Both the position numbers and the translations under genes were made by a program. From positions 1 to 64,000 of the forward strand of contig JAJDEO010000004.1 of the NCBI GenBank assembly GCA_029259745.1: a stretch of 64,000 nt of DNA, given 5' to 3'. Every line of letters begins with the position of its first letter. The first letter of the stretch is position 1. Of this stretch, positions 1 through 9,380 are shown piece after piece. The notes under the pieces are model-generated. The model was not told where the DNA came from. It ran no database searches and worked only from the letters and a program-made list of their open reading frames with translations. The DNA comes from Planctomycetota bacterium (GTDB taxonomy: Bacteria; Planctomycetota; B15-G4).

Positions 1-153
<153 letters not shown>

Positions 154-2460
154 ATGTCCTTCCGAATCACGTCACGCATCCTCGCCCTCGCCACCGTCTC
201 GTTCGCACTCGCCGCCTGCGGTGCCGAGCCTCTCACCTTCACGTCACAACCCGTGAAGATCGGCTACGACGCGTGGGACGTGCGCGACGTCGCGCTCGTT
301 GACGTCGACCTCGACGGCGACACCGATCTCGTCACGCTGCACACCGAAGGCTTCCGCTATCTCAAGCACGAGAATGGCACGTGGAGCGATGCGACACCGG
401 GCACGGGCCTCGACACCATCGCCGTGGCCGACCGGATGGTCCAGGACGGCGAGGACATGATCGCCTGGCGCGTCGATGCCACCGAGCGCCTCGCACACAA
501 CGGGATCGGCGTGTGGTTGAGCGAGCCGAGTGACGGCGGTTCCGTGCCGGCGCCGCAGCGGAGTGCGCGCGCCGACATCGACGGCGATGGTGTCGACGAC
601 CTCGTCCGCATCGACGGCACGCGCCTCGCCGTGCTGCTCACGACGACAGACGGCTCGTCCGTCGATGTCACGCGCCAAACCGGCGCCGACGCGATCGTGC
701 TCGACGGCCCGCGCCCGCAGGTCTTCGCCGGCGACTTCGATGCCGACGGCGACGTCGACATCCTCGGTGTCGGCACGCGCATCGCCGTGCTGTGGAACAA
801 CGGCGGCTCGTTCGATACCGCTGCCGTCACGCGCGACGCCGCACTTTCCGTCGACGCCAACGACGCTCCGTGGTTCAGCGACGACACCGATGCAGCCGGC
901 CTGCGCTGGACGCACACCGAGGGCGACGAGCAATGGGACATCAGCCCCACGATGGGTCCCGGCGCTGCCTGGGCCGACGTCGATGACGACGGCGACGAGG
1001 ACCTCTTCGTCGTCGGAGGCACGGGCCAGTCGAGCGCGTTGTTCCTCAACGACGGCACCGGACACTTCACCGACGCCACAGCAGCCTGGCGTCTCGACGT
1101 CGACACCGGCGCCGGCATGGGCGCGACCTTCGCCGACTTCGACAACGACGGCGACCCCGACATCTACGTCACCCATGATGGCCCCAACGTCCTCTGGCGA
1201 CACGACGGCGACCACTTCACGGACGTCTCCGCGAGCGCCGGCGTCGATCACGATCGTTGGGGCGCAGGCGTCGCCTGGGCCGACATCGACGGCGATGCCG
1301 ACCTCGACCTGTTCGTCACGAACTACCTCGAGTTCGACCTCGACCTCATCCCGCCCGAGCACGCCCAGGCCATGCAGCGTCGCGAGGACCCGATCGCGAT
1401 GCTCCCGTATGTGTTCCCCGGCCAGGCGAACGTCCTCTACCGCAACGACGGCGACGGCACGTTCACGGACATCACGCAGCAGGCCGGCCTCGTCGCGCCC
1501 GACGGCAAGAGCCTCGCGGCGACGTTCTTCGATCAAGACGGCGACGGGCTGCTCGACCTCTACGTCGCCAACGACACCACCCCCAACACCTTCTGGCGCA
1601 ACCTCGGCGACGGAACGTTCGAGGAAGTCTCGCTTTTCGTCGGGCTCGACGACCCGCGCGGCGGCATGGGCATCGCGCTCGACGACATGGACCACGACGG
1701 CGACCTCGACGTCTTCACGACCTACTGGCAGCTGGAGCCGAACGGGCTCTATCGCAACAACGCGATCCACCCTGGAACCGAGCGACGCATCGTGCCGCGC
1801 TTCGAAGACGTCGCCGTGAAGACGGGGCTGGCGAAGGAGTCGGTCGGCGTCGTCGGCTGGGGGATCGCCTGGACTGATCTCGACAACGACGGCGACCGCG
1901 ACATGTACGTCGCAAACGGCTACACGAGCCCGGACTACGAAACGACGATGATCTGCGTCGGGCAGCCCGATCAACTCTTCGAGAACGTCACCGACCCCAC
2001 GAGCGACTTCGCGGCCTGGCACGACGTGCCGCGCTTCGAACTCGTCGAGAGCTCTCGCGGCGGTCCGGCGCTCGACCTCGAGTATCCGAGCCGCGGCGTC
2101 GCGGCGGCCGATGCCGATGGGGACGGCGACGTCGACCTCGTCATCACAGCCAACAACGAGCGCCTCGTCTTCCTGCGCAACCAGCGCGGCGGACGGTCTC
2201 TCCGCGTCGTCGTCACGGGCGACGGAGAGGCCGTGGCCCGCGACGCCCTCGGCACGCGTGTCACGCTCACCTTCGCGAGCGGCGAGGTGCGCCACGCCTG
2301 GGTCCGCAGCGACGGAAATTACCTCTCGGGCCACGAAGGCGGCGTTCGATTCGGACTCGGCACCGGTGTTCCGAGCCGCCTCATGATCCATTGGCCAGAC
2401 GGCGAACTGACGACACGTGACGTTTCCGTCAATGAATCAGTGATTCGCATCACACGCTGA
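154..2460 (+). CDS. FG-GAP/VCBS repeat lipoprotein with ASPIC/UnbV C-terminal domain
   Basis: A 768-residue exported protein. The N-terminus has a positive start, a hydrophobic stretch and a lipobox (LAAC, Cys about residue 22), so it is probably a lipoprotein. The body carries many calcium-loop repeats of the type DxDxDGDxD (for example DVDLDGDTD, DADGDVD, DVDDDGDED, DFDNDGDPD) that define FG-GAP/VCBS beta-propeller blades. The last ~70 residues (RRGGRSLRVVVTGDG...GLG...WPDGE) match the ASPIC/UnbV module. Such proteins are abundant in Planctomycetota and Acidobacteriota as surface proteins; the exact role is unknown. The next gene starts ~100 nt downstream on the same strand. Long antisense frames over this gene are composition shadows. 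Confidence 0.88.
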   Translation: MSFRITSRILALATVSFALAACGAEPLTFTSQPVKIGYDAWDVRDVALVDVDLDGDTDLVTLHTEGFRYLKHENGTWSDATPGTGLDTIAVADRMVQDGEDMIAWRVDATERLAHNGIGVWLSEPSDGGSVPAPQRSARADIDGDGVDDLVRIDGTRLAVLLTTTDGSSVDVTRQTGADAIVLDGPRPQVFAGDFDADGDVDILGVGTRIAVLWNNGGSFDTAAVTRDAALSVDANDAPWFSDDTDAAGLRWTHTEGDEQWDISPTMGPGAAWADVDDDGDEDLFVVGGTGQSSALFLNDGTGHFTDATAAWRLDVDTGAGMGATFADFDNDGDPDIYVTHDGPNVLWRHDGDHFTDVSASAGVDHDRWGAGVAWADIDGDADLDLFVTNYLEFDLDLIPPEHAQAMQRREDPIAMLPYVFPGQANVLYRNDGDGTFTDITQQAGLVAPDGKSLAATFFDQDGDGLLDLYVANDTTPNTFWRNLGDGTFEEVSLFVGLDDPRGGMGIALDDMDHDGDLDVFTTYWQLEPNGLYRNNAIHPGTERRIVPRFEDVAVKTGLAKESVGVVGWGIAWTDLDNDGDRDMYVANGYTSPDYETTMICVGQPDQLFENVTDPTSDFAAWHDVPRFELVESSRGGPALDLEYPSRGVAAADADGDGDVDLVITANNERLVFLRNQRGGRSLRVVVTGDGEAVARDALGTRVTLTFASGEVRHAWVRSDGNYLSGHEGGVRFGLGTGVPSRLMIHWPDGELTTRDVSVNESVIRITR

Positions 2461-2562
2461 CACCGCTCCAACGTTGAGGGCGGATCACACGTCACTGACA
2501 CCACCCCACCCCACGTACGTCCGTCGATCGTTACACTACGTGACGACCTTGGAGCCCAAGCC

Positions 2563-3621
2563 ATGCGCCCGATCGCAGCCCTCGCCACGACACTCGTCGT
2601 CCTCTTTTGCTCGTTCACCGTCAGCGCCCAGTCGTTCGGGCCGCCGGCGCCGGGAACCATCACCGGGCCGCGCCTGCGCCTCGAACCGGCGAACCTCGAT
2701 CTCGGCGAGTGCTACTTCGGCGACAGCGTCTCGGGCGACCTCGTCATCATCAACGACGGCACCGAAGACCTCGTCATCGCCGAGGTGAAGAGCACATGCG
2801 GTTGCACGGCCGCGCCGCTCAAAGAGAGCGACAAGGTCGTTCCGCCGGGCCAGCGCATCACCGTGCCCGTGACGATGACGCCCAAGGGTACCGCGTCGCC
2901 GCTCACGAAGTACCTGCAGATCAAGACGAACGATGACACGACGGCGAACGTGTCGGTGCCCGTGCAGTGCCGCGTGCTCGTCGGTGCGTTGGCCGAGCCG
3001 AACTATGTCTTGTTCCGCGACGCGAAGATCGGCGACACACCGTCGCAGGTCGTGCGCATCGTCTCGAAGAACGACCAACCCTTCGTGGTGTCGTCCGTGG
3101 AGATGAACACTGAGCTCTACACGGCGAGCTGGGACAAGGAAGCCGAGTCGGCGCTCGTGCAGGAGATCACGATCGTGAAGAAGCCGGTGGCCTCGCGCAC
3201 GCCCCAGGCCACGACGCTCACGATCAAGACGACGCACCCGCGCACGTCCGTGATCACGATGTCGGCGAACACGATCGTCAAGCCGCTGCTCGCCAAGTCG
3301 ACGAACCGACTCATGTATGAACCGATCGCCCCGGGCTCATCGGGCGTCACGCAGATCAGCCTTTGGCGCAGCGACGACAACTCGCCGCTCGAGACGCTCT
3401 CGGTGAACATGCCCCAGAGCCCGCACATCACGTTCGACACCGAGCGCGATGCCGACGACCCGAAGCTGTGGCGAATCACGGCGAACGTCCCCGAGGACGA
3501 GACGCGCCCGGTCGTGGGGTCGGCAGTCTGGCTCGAGACGAACATCGTTGGTGAAGGGCCGATCGCGATGATGTGTGTGATTCGCATCGACAAGACCGCC
3601 GGAGGGGCCGGCACTCGCTGA
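2563..3621 (+). CDS. Exported DUF1573 domain protein
   Basis: A 352-residue protein with a clear signal peptide (MRPIAALATTLVVLFCSFTVSAQS). After it comes the DUF1573 signature: LDLGECYFGDSV, then VIINDGTEDLVI and a CGCTA motif (about residues 79-83), then PPGQRITVPV. DUF1573 is an Ig-like ASPM/SPD-2/Hydin-related fold with unknown function, common in Planctomycetota and Bacteroidota. A second Ig-like half follows (ANVSVPVQCRVLV...) with further beta-rich sequence to the end. A GGAG ribosome binding site lies about 10 nt upstream of the ATG. It ends 47 nt before the next large exported gene and may be co-transcribed with it. Confidence 0.88.
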   Translation: MRPIAALATTLVVLFCSFTVSAQSFGPPAPGTITGPRLRLEPANLDLGECYFGDSVSGDLVIINDGTEDLVIAEVKSTCGCTAAPLKESDKVVPPGQRITVPVTMTPKGTASPLTKYLQIKTNDDTTANVSVPVQCRVLVGALAEPNYVLFRDAKIGDTPSQVVRIVSKNDQPFVVSSVEMNTELYTASWDKEAESALVQEITIVKKPVASRTPQATTLTIKTTHPRTSVITMSANTIVKPLLAKSTNRLMYEPIAPGSSGVTQISLWRSDDNSPLETLSVNMPQSPHITFDTERDADDPKLWRITANVPEDETRPVVGSAVWLETNIVGEGPIAMMCVIRIDKTAGGAGTR

Positions 3622-3668
3622 GTGAGTCGCGCCGACCGCGCGACCGCCGTTGGAAGGGACACAGATCG

Positions 3669-6600
3669 ATGCGGGCCGAAACGAGCACGCACGGCGGACG
3701 CGCCGTGCTGCGCGGCACTATGTGCCGTGCTGCCCTTGTGGCACTCCTGGTTGCGTTGCCGTCGCTGACAGCGACTGCGCAGCTCACCACCGATGTTCGC
3801 GCCGGTCAGCCCTTCGCGGGTGAGGTCAGCGCGCCCGCCGAAGCGGACAGCTGGCGCTTCGAGGCGCTCGCGGGGACGACGTTCAGCGCACGGGTACGCG
3901 CGAAGGGCAAGCAGAACGAACTGCGCCCGACGCTGGTGCTGCGCGACCTCGGTGGCGGCGGCGACGTCGACATCAGCGACGTTCTCGTGGGGCTCGGCAA
4001 GAAGACGGTGCGCATCAAGTCGACCGAGCTGCCCACGACAGGCATGTACGAACTCGTCGTGAGCGGCCTCGAGTCGACGAGCGGGGTCTATGACGGGCGC
4101 ACGAAGCTCAAGATCCCGAAGGCTCTGCGCAGCTTCAACGAACTCATCTCCGTGCCGGCCGAGGTGTCCGACGTCGACGTTTCGTTCCTCGCCCTGTCGG
4201 GTTCAACGGTGACGGGCAGCGTGAAGATGATCGACGGTGCGTCCTCCACGGCACAGCCATCCATCGTCGCGCTCACCACGCCGCTCGGGTCGGGGCCGAT
4301 CGACGCCTTCACGAAGACGAAGCCGAAGTCGGTGACATTCAAGAAGGTGCCGCTCGACGCACTGGGGACCTACACGCTCACGTCGACGATCGGCACGAAT
4401 GGCGGCACGATCCGCGTCAAGGGCAAGGTCAAGCCGCCGAAGAAGACGAAGGGTGTCGTCGGCGAGAGTTCCACCGAGGAGCTGCTGTCGCTCACTGCGT
4501 ATCCGCCGCTCGTCGCCTTTGATGCACTCGGCCAGACGCGCCAGCTCAGCGTCGCCGGATCAACGCCTCTCGCCGTGTTCGACCTCAGCGGCGCCTCATT
4601 CGGCACGCAGTACACTTCGTCCGACGAGTCGGTGGCAACTGTCGACACAGCCGGCGTCGTGACGTCGGTCGGCGACGGCAGCGCGACGATCGACGTCGTG
4701 AACGGCCCCGGCACGACGACCATCACGGTGGCGGTCGACGCCGCGCCGCGCCTGCTCTCCGTCACACCGCGCAACGACGAACGCGACGTCATGCGCTCGC
4801 GCGACATCGTCCTCACATTCTCGACGGCACTCGACGACGCGACGATCGACGCCGACTCGATCGCGCTCTCCGCCCTCGGCGGCCAAGTCCTCGCGGCAAC
4901 GCGCCACACCTCGGCGAACGGCCGGCGCGTGACGCTCTTCACCGCCAGCCTCCTGCCGGCCTCGGCAACGATCACCGTCCACATCGACGGTGATGCGCTG
5001 CGTTCGACGGACGGCGAGCCGGTCGACGTCGACGGCGACGGTCTCGCCGGCGGGCTGGCGTCCGTGGCGTTCACGACGACGAGCGACGCGCTCGTTCCCG
5101 GCACGGCAGCGTGTTTGCGCGTCTTCGCAAGCTCGCTCGACGGCCAACCCGGTGCACCGCTGGCAGGCGTCTCCGTCGCCGTCGAGGGCACCGCCATCGG
5201 CGGCAAGACCGACGCGCTCGGCAACCTGCGCCTCGAGCCTCTTCCGGCTGGACGTGTCGTCGCACTGATCGACGGCACAGCGGCAAAGAGCGGCAGCTTC
5301 GGGCGGACAAAGGTCACGTGGTCGACGGTTGCCGGTATGGAGCTCAGCGTCGACGACGTCTTCTTGACGCTCACGCCCGCGGGCAGCCTCGTGGACGTCG
5401 GATCCGAAGACACGACGATCGTCGCCGGCACGAGCGCCTCGCCGCTCGCCGCTCTGACGAGTCTCGAGGTCCCGGCGCACGCGCTCTTCACGGACGCACT
5501 GTCGTTCGGCGGCAGCCTCGGCGCGCTTCCGACGTCGTCAGACCTGTTGCCGATTCCGCGCCCCGATGCTCTCGCGTTCCCGTTCGTCGTGAGTGTCCCG
5601 ACGGCAGCGACCGACGGCGCGCTCGACGCCCCGACGAACTTCGACGCACCCGTCGGCGTGACGCTTCCCGGCGCCTCCGACGGCTTCTCACCGCTCGCTC
5701 TCGAGCCCGGTGCACACTCAGCGCTCTGGCGCTATGACGAGGACGCCGCGCACTGGGTGATCGACGGCCCGCTCGTTGCCGATGACGACGGTTCTACCTT
5801 GGCGAGCCCCGAGGGCACGGGCCTCCACGGTCCCGGTTGGTTCGGTGCCTTCGACGGCGCGCTGCTCGACGCGAAACTCGAGCTCGACGACACGGCCTTC
5901 GACTGTGAGTCACCCTTCGCCGACCTGCTCGACGTGTCCGTCACGGACGCACTCGTCGCGGCCCTCGACGCGCAGGGCGCCACGCTGCAACTCCTCGCCA
6001 CGGCTTGCGACGCCGACGACGCTCCGTGTCTCGTCACGTTCGACGAGCGTGTCGTCGTCGCACACATCCCAGGCGCCATCGACCCGCGCGACATCCTGCG
6101 CGCCGCGCTCGAGAACCCGAACGACTTCGCAGCCGACGACACCTTCGATGAGCTGGCGCAGCTCACCTGGCGTCCGTCCGCGACACCGACAGCACCGGCG
6201 CTCGGCGATCTCATCGACATCGCGACAGCAGCCGGAGTCACGACCTACGCCCTGACGGGGCTGGCGCTGGAAGACGCCGACAACGCGTCGTTCACGATCT
6301 CGACCGTGTCCCTCGGCGGCGCCGTCGCCGACGTCGCGGGCTCGCGCACGATCGGCTTCTCGCGCCTCGACGACGGCGTGATCGCCTTCTTCACACGCGG
6401 GGCCGAGGCCCGACTCGACAATGAATCGGCACGCGAGGCGTTGCTCACCAGCAGTGAGACCTGGGAGGCGTTCGTCGACGGCGCGACGACACGGCTCGCG
6501 ACGTCATTCGGCGCTCTCGTCGTCGACCGCGACGCTGACGTTGCGCTCACGAACGGCGTGCCGGTCTGCCCGCCCGACGACGTGCCTTCGCTCGGTGCGC

Positions 6601-8792
6601 CGGCCGCCACGTGGGTGCGCGTCGACACGCTGCGCGCCGCCGACGGCACACCGCCCTCCGCGCTCATCGAGCAGACGCTGACGTCCACGTTCACGTCGAT
6701 CGCCCTGCCCGGCGACGCGTCCTACGTGGTGTCCGCTTACGACCCCGTTTCGCGCCGCCACGGCGTGCTCGCCGGCACGACGCCTTCGGGGGGCGACCGC
6801 ATCGACGTCACCCTCGCGCTCGCCTTCATCGACACCGTCGACAGCGACGGCGACGGACTCGGCGACGTCCCCGAGGTCATCGTCGGCACAGATCCGCACG
6901 ACTTCGACACGGATGGTGACGGCGTCGGCGACGGTGTCGAGATCGACAATGGCACCGACCCCTTCGACGGCCTCGACGACGAGACGGGCATCATCGCGAG
7001 CATCTCGACGCTCGGCACGGCCCTCGACATCGACGCACGCAACGGCCTCGCCGCGGTTGCCGATGGCCTCGCAGGCGTGGCCCTCTTCAACATCTTCACG
7101 GGCAACTCGCCGCTGCAGGTCGGCGCGATCGCGGGCGGCGAGGCCGTCGCCGTCGCGCTGGGTGACGGTGTGCTCGCCGTCGCCGAACTCCCCGATCGCG
7201 TCCGGCTCTTCGACGTCTCGCAAGTCGATCAGATCGACGTCCTCGGCGACGTCGTGTTGCCCGGCACTCCGCGCGCACTCGCGGCGGCCGGCCGGCGCAT
7301 CTTCGCGGGCACGGCGACGGGAGCGATCGTCGCCATCGATGCCGAGGTCGGAACGGCGACGGCCACGACGCTGGTCGACGAGCCGGTCCACGACGTCGTC
7401 GTCGACGGCGAGTTCCTCTTTGCCCTCGGCGACACGACGCTGTTCATCCTGTCCCTCGACGGCGCGTGCCTGTCGCAACTCGCGACCGCCGATGCGCCGG
7501 CGGCAGGAACCACCGGCCCTCGCAGCCTCTTCGTCGGTGGAGGGATCGCCTACGCGACATTCCCGTCCGGCTACGCGACGATCGATGTCGCGAACCCGAC
7601 GGCGCCCGTTGTGATCTTCGCGGGCAGCACGAACGTGACGGGGCTCCGCAGCCTGGCCATCGACGAACGCGGACGCGGCATCGCGGCCCTCGGCGACGAC
7701 ATCTCGCGACTCGACGCCAGCGACCCGTCGACGAACGGCGCGTTGGTCGAGACGTACGCGACGCCTGGCACGTCCGAAGCGCTCACGACCTGGGCGGGAC
7801 GAGTTCTCGTGGCCGATGGCGACGGCGGCGTGCAGGTCGTCGCCGACATCCCGACGGACGGCGCGGGCATCGCGCCCACGGTCTCGCTCGTCGCGAACGA
7901 CGTCGTGCAACCGAACCGGCTCTTCGCACTCGTCGCGGATGCGAGCGACGACGTGCGCGTGCGCGACGTCGAGTTCTGGATCGACGGCGACCTGGTTGCC
8001 ACGGACGGCAACTTCCCGTTCCAACACCACGTCCAGCTCGGCTCGAACGAATCGATCGAGGTCACGGCGCGTGCGATCGACACCGGCGGCGTGGCCACCG
8101 TCAGCGAGCCGTTCACGATCACGGCCGCGGGCACGCCCTTCGGCGACGATCCGATCTTGGCCCATGATGACGACGGCCTACTCTACCGCGTCGACGTCGC
8201 CACGGGCTGCACGACCGTGCTCGGCGCCGCCGGCATCGCCCTCTGGGACATCGCGAGCAACGCCCACGGCGAGGTCTTCGCCCTTGGCCAACTCGGCACC
8301 AACCTCTACCGCATCGACACGTCGACGTTCCTCGCGAGTCTCGTCGGCCCCACGGGTTCGACGGCGCTTCTCAACTCCCTGACGTTCGACGACGCCGGCG
8401 TGCTCTGGGCCGCCGGTGACGACGAGCTCGTCACGCTCGACACGGTCACGGGCGCGGCGTCGAGCGTCACGGCGCTCGGCGGACGTCAGTCGGCCGGCGA
8501 TCTCGCGCCGTCGCTCGACGGTCGCCTCGTCCTCACGACGACGAACGCCACGCTCGTCGCGATCGACACGGCGACCTTCGACGTCGAGGTCGTCGCATTG
8601 CTACCGACCTTCGAGGTCTACGCTCTCGCGCGCACGCCGAGCAACGCCCTCTCAGCGATCACGGCGAGCAACCAGATCCTCACCATCGACGAGGAAACAG
8701 GCGCGGTCACGAGCGGGCCCTTCTTGAGCGCCGCTGCCGAGATCGCGTTCACGGGCGGCGCGAGCTTCGTGCCGATGTCGCAAACGCCGTGA
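3669..8792 (+). CDS. Giant secreted multidomain protein (PPC-like, Big_2, Big_5, TSP3 calcium loops, beta-propeller)
   Basis: The ATG at 3669 is chosen (1707 residues) because GGAAGGGA lies just upstream; the frame is open further back but would overlap the DUF1573 gene. A signal-like segment follows (MCRAALVALLVALPSLTATAQ). Domains in order: a PPC-like beta domain (residues ~40-150), a bacterial Ig Big_2 domain (~295-360; SDESVATVDTAGVVTSVGDGSATI), an SbsA/Big_5 Ig-like domain (~365-470; SVTPRNDERDV...), a carboxypeptidase-regulatory-like segment (~480-540), a long unassigned middle part, a thrombospondin type-3 calcium-binding stretch (DSDGDGLGDVPE, DTDGDGVGDGVE), then LVIVD-like and propeller repeats to the end. 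No membrane anchor or sorting tail was recognised. Likely a surface or secreted structural or adhesive protein. Its 3' end overlaps the convergent hydrolase gene by 44 nt. Confidence 0.85.
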   Translation: MRAETSTHGGRAVLRGTMCRAALVALLVALPSLTATAQLTTDVRAGQPFAGEVSAPAEADSWRFEALAGTTFSARVRAKGKQNELRPTLVLRDLGGGGDVDISDVLVGLGKKTVRIKSTELPTTGMYELVVSGLESTSGVYDGRTKLKIPKALRSFNELISVPAEVSDVDVSFLALSGSTVTGSVKMIDGASSTAQPSIVALTTPLGSGPIDAFTKTKPKSVTFKKVPLDALGTYTLTSTIGTNGGTIRVKGKVKPPKKTKGVVGESSTEELLSLTAYPPLVAFDALGQTRQLSVAGSTPLAVFDLSGASFGTQYTSSDESVATVDTAGVVTSVGDGSATIDVVNGPGTTTITVAVDAAPRLLSVTPRNDERDVMRSRDIVLTFSTALDDATIDADSIALSALGGQVLAATRHTSANGRRVTLFTASLLPASATITVHIDGDALRSTDGEPVDVDGDGLAGGLASVAFTTTSDALVPGTAACLRVFASSLDGQPGAPLAGVSVAVEGTAIGGKTDALGNLRLEPLPAGRVVALIDGTAAKSGSFGRTKVTWSTVAGMELSVDDVFLTLTPAGSLVDVGSEDTTIVAGTSASPLAALTSLEVPAHALFTDALSFGGSLGALPTSSDLLPIPRPDALAFPFVVSVPTAATDGALDAPTNFDAPVGVTLPGASDGFSPLALEPGAHSALWRYDEDAAHWVIDGPLVADDDGSTLASPEGTGLHGPGWFGAFDGALLDAKLELDDTAFDCESPFADLLDVSVTDALVAALDAQGATLQLLATACDADDAPCLVTFDERVVVAHIPGAIDPRDILRAALENPNDFAADDTFDELAQLTWRPSATPTAPALGDLIDIATAAGVTTYALTGLALEDADNASFTISTVSLGGAVADVAGSRTIGFSRLDDGVIAFFTRGAEARLDNESAREALLTSSETWEAFVDGATTRLATSFGALVVDRDADVALTNGVPVCPPDDVPSLGAPAATWVRVDTLRAADGTPPSALIEQTLTSTFTSIALPGDASYVVSAYDPVSRRHGVLAGTTPSGGDRIDVTLALAFIDTVDSDGDGLGDVPEVIVGTDPHDFDTDGDGVGDGVEIDNGTDPFDGLDDETGIIASISTLGTALDIDARNGLAAVADGLAGVALFNIFTGNSPLQVGAIAGGEAVAVALGDGVLAVAELPDRVRLFDVSQVDQIDVLGDVVLPGTPRALAAAGRRIFAGTATGAIVAIDAEVGTATATTLVDEPVHDVVVDGEFLFALGDTTLFILSLDGACLSQLATADAPAAGTTGPRSLFVGGGIAYATFPSGYATIDVANPTAPVVIFAGSTNVTGLRSLAIDERGRGIAALGDDISRLDASDPSTNGALVETYATPGTSEALTTWAGRVLVADGDGGVQVVADIPTDGAGIAPTVSLVANDVVQPNRLFALVADASDDVRVRDVEFWIDGDLVATDGNFPFQHHVQLGSNESIEVTARAIDTGGVATVSEPFTITAAGTPFGDDPILAHDDDGLLYRVDVATGCTTVLGAAGIALWDIASNAHGEVFALGQLGTNLYRIDTSTFLASLVGPTGSTALLNSLTFDDAGVLWAAGDDELVTLDTVTGAASSVTALGGRQSAGDLAPSLDGRLVLTTTNATLVAIDTATFDVEVVALLPTFEVYALARTPSNALSAITASNQILTIDEETGAVTSGPFLSAAAEIAFTGGASFVPMSQTP

Positions 8793-9342
8793 GTTCGGCG
8801 TGCCAGCGATCTGGCACATCGAGGTACGCCGGGTGACGCCCGCCTTCGAGCACGACCACGCGGCTCTGCACGAAGCACGCCGCGAGCGGCTCGGCGTTCG
8901 ATGCGGGGTACTGGTCTTCACTCCCCCACATGACGAGCGCGGGAATCGGGCAGGCCCGGAGCTTCTCGACGAACACGTCGGTGTTGGCCGGGGCGACGAG
9001 GACGAGCCCGCCGAGGCGTTCGGGTTCGCTTCGGACGAGCGGCCAGGCGAAGAGTCCGCCCATCGACGGCGCGACGATCACGGGCCGGACAAGACCGAAG
9101 GCGTCGAGCGCATGGGCCACGAAGTCGTCGGCGTCGACCTGTGCATCAACCGACCTCCCGAACCCCGGTGCATCCACGGCCACAACTCGCAGGCCGGCCT
9201 CCGCGAGAGCGTCGAGCGTCCCGAGTTCTCGCCATGTCTCGGCTGTGAACGCGCGCCCATGCAGCATCAACACGTCACCGGCCGCTCCACTCCCCGCCTC
9301 GAGCGCGCGCACGCCGCCCTTCATGGTTTCGGTCACGTCCAT
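8749..9342 (-). CDS. ABHD14-like alpha/beta hydrolase
   Basis: A 197-residue alpha/beta hydrolase. The start is placed at MDVTETMKGG because recognisable homology begins there. Motifs: oxyanion loop LHGRAFTAETW, GTLDALAEAGLRVVAVDAPGFGRS, nucleophile elbow VAPSMGG (Ser), acid WGSEDQYPAS (Asp), and the final histidine in GGRHPAYLDVPDRWH. The 'LHG.AF.SETW..LGTL..LA..G.R.VA.DLPG.G.S' pattern is that of ABHD14A/B-type hydrolases, which act on small acyl or acetyl substrates; the substrate here is not known. It lies 38 nt downstream of the 932-residue membrane protein gene on the same strand, so the two may be one operon. The last 44 nt overlap the convergent giant-protein gene. Confidence 0.82.
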   Translation of the reverse strand: MDVTETMKGGVRALEAGSGAAGDVLMLHGRAFTAETWRELGTLDALAEAGLRVVAVDAPGFGRSVDAQVDADDFVAHALDAFGLVRPVIVAPSMGGLFAWPLVRSEPERLGGLVLVAPANTDVFVEKLRACPIPALVMWGSEDQYPASNAEPLAACFVQSRVVVLEGGRHPAYLDVPDRWHAELTAFATSARSSRRP

Positions 9343-9380
9343 GGCGTCGATGATGCCACGCGCGAGCGAGCGTGTCAGTC

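Noticed and set aside
244..2391. 715-codon minus-strand frame over the FG-GAP gene
   Set aside because: Antisense shadow of the DxDGD repeats (V/A/D/E-rich), no recognisable domain.
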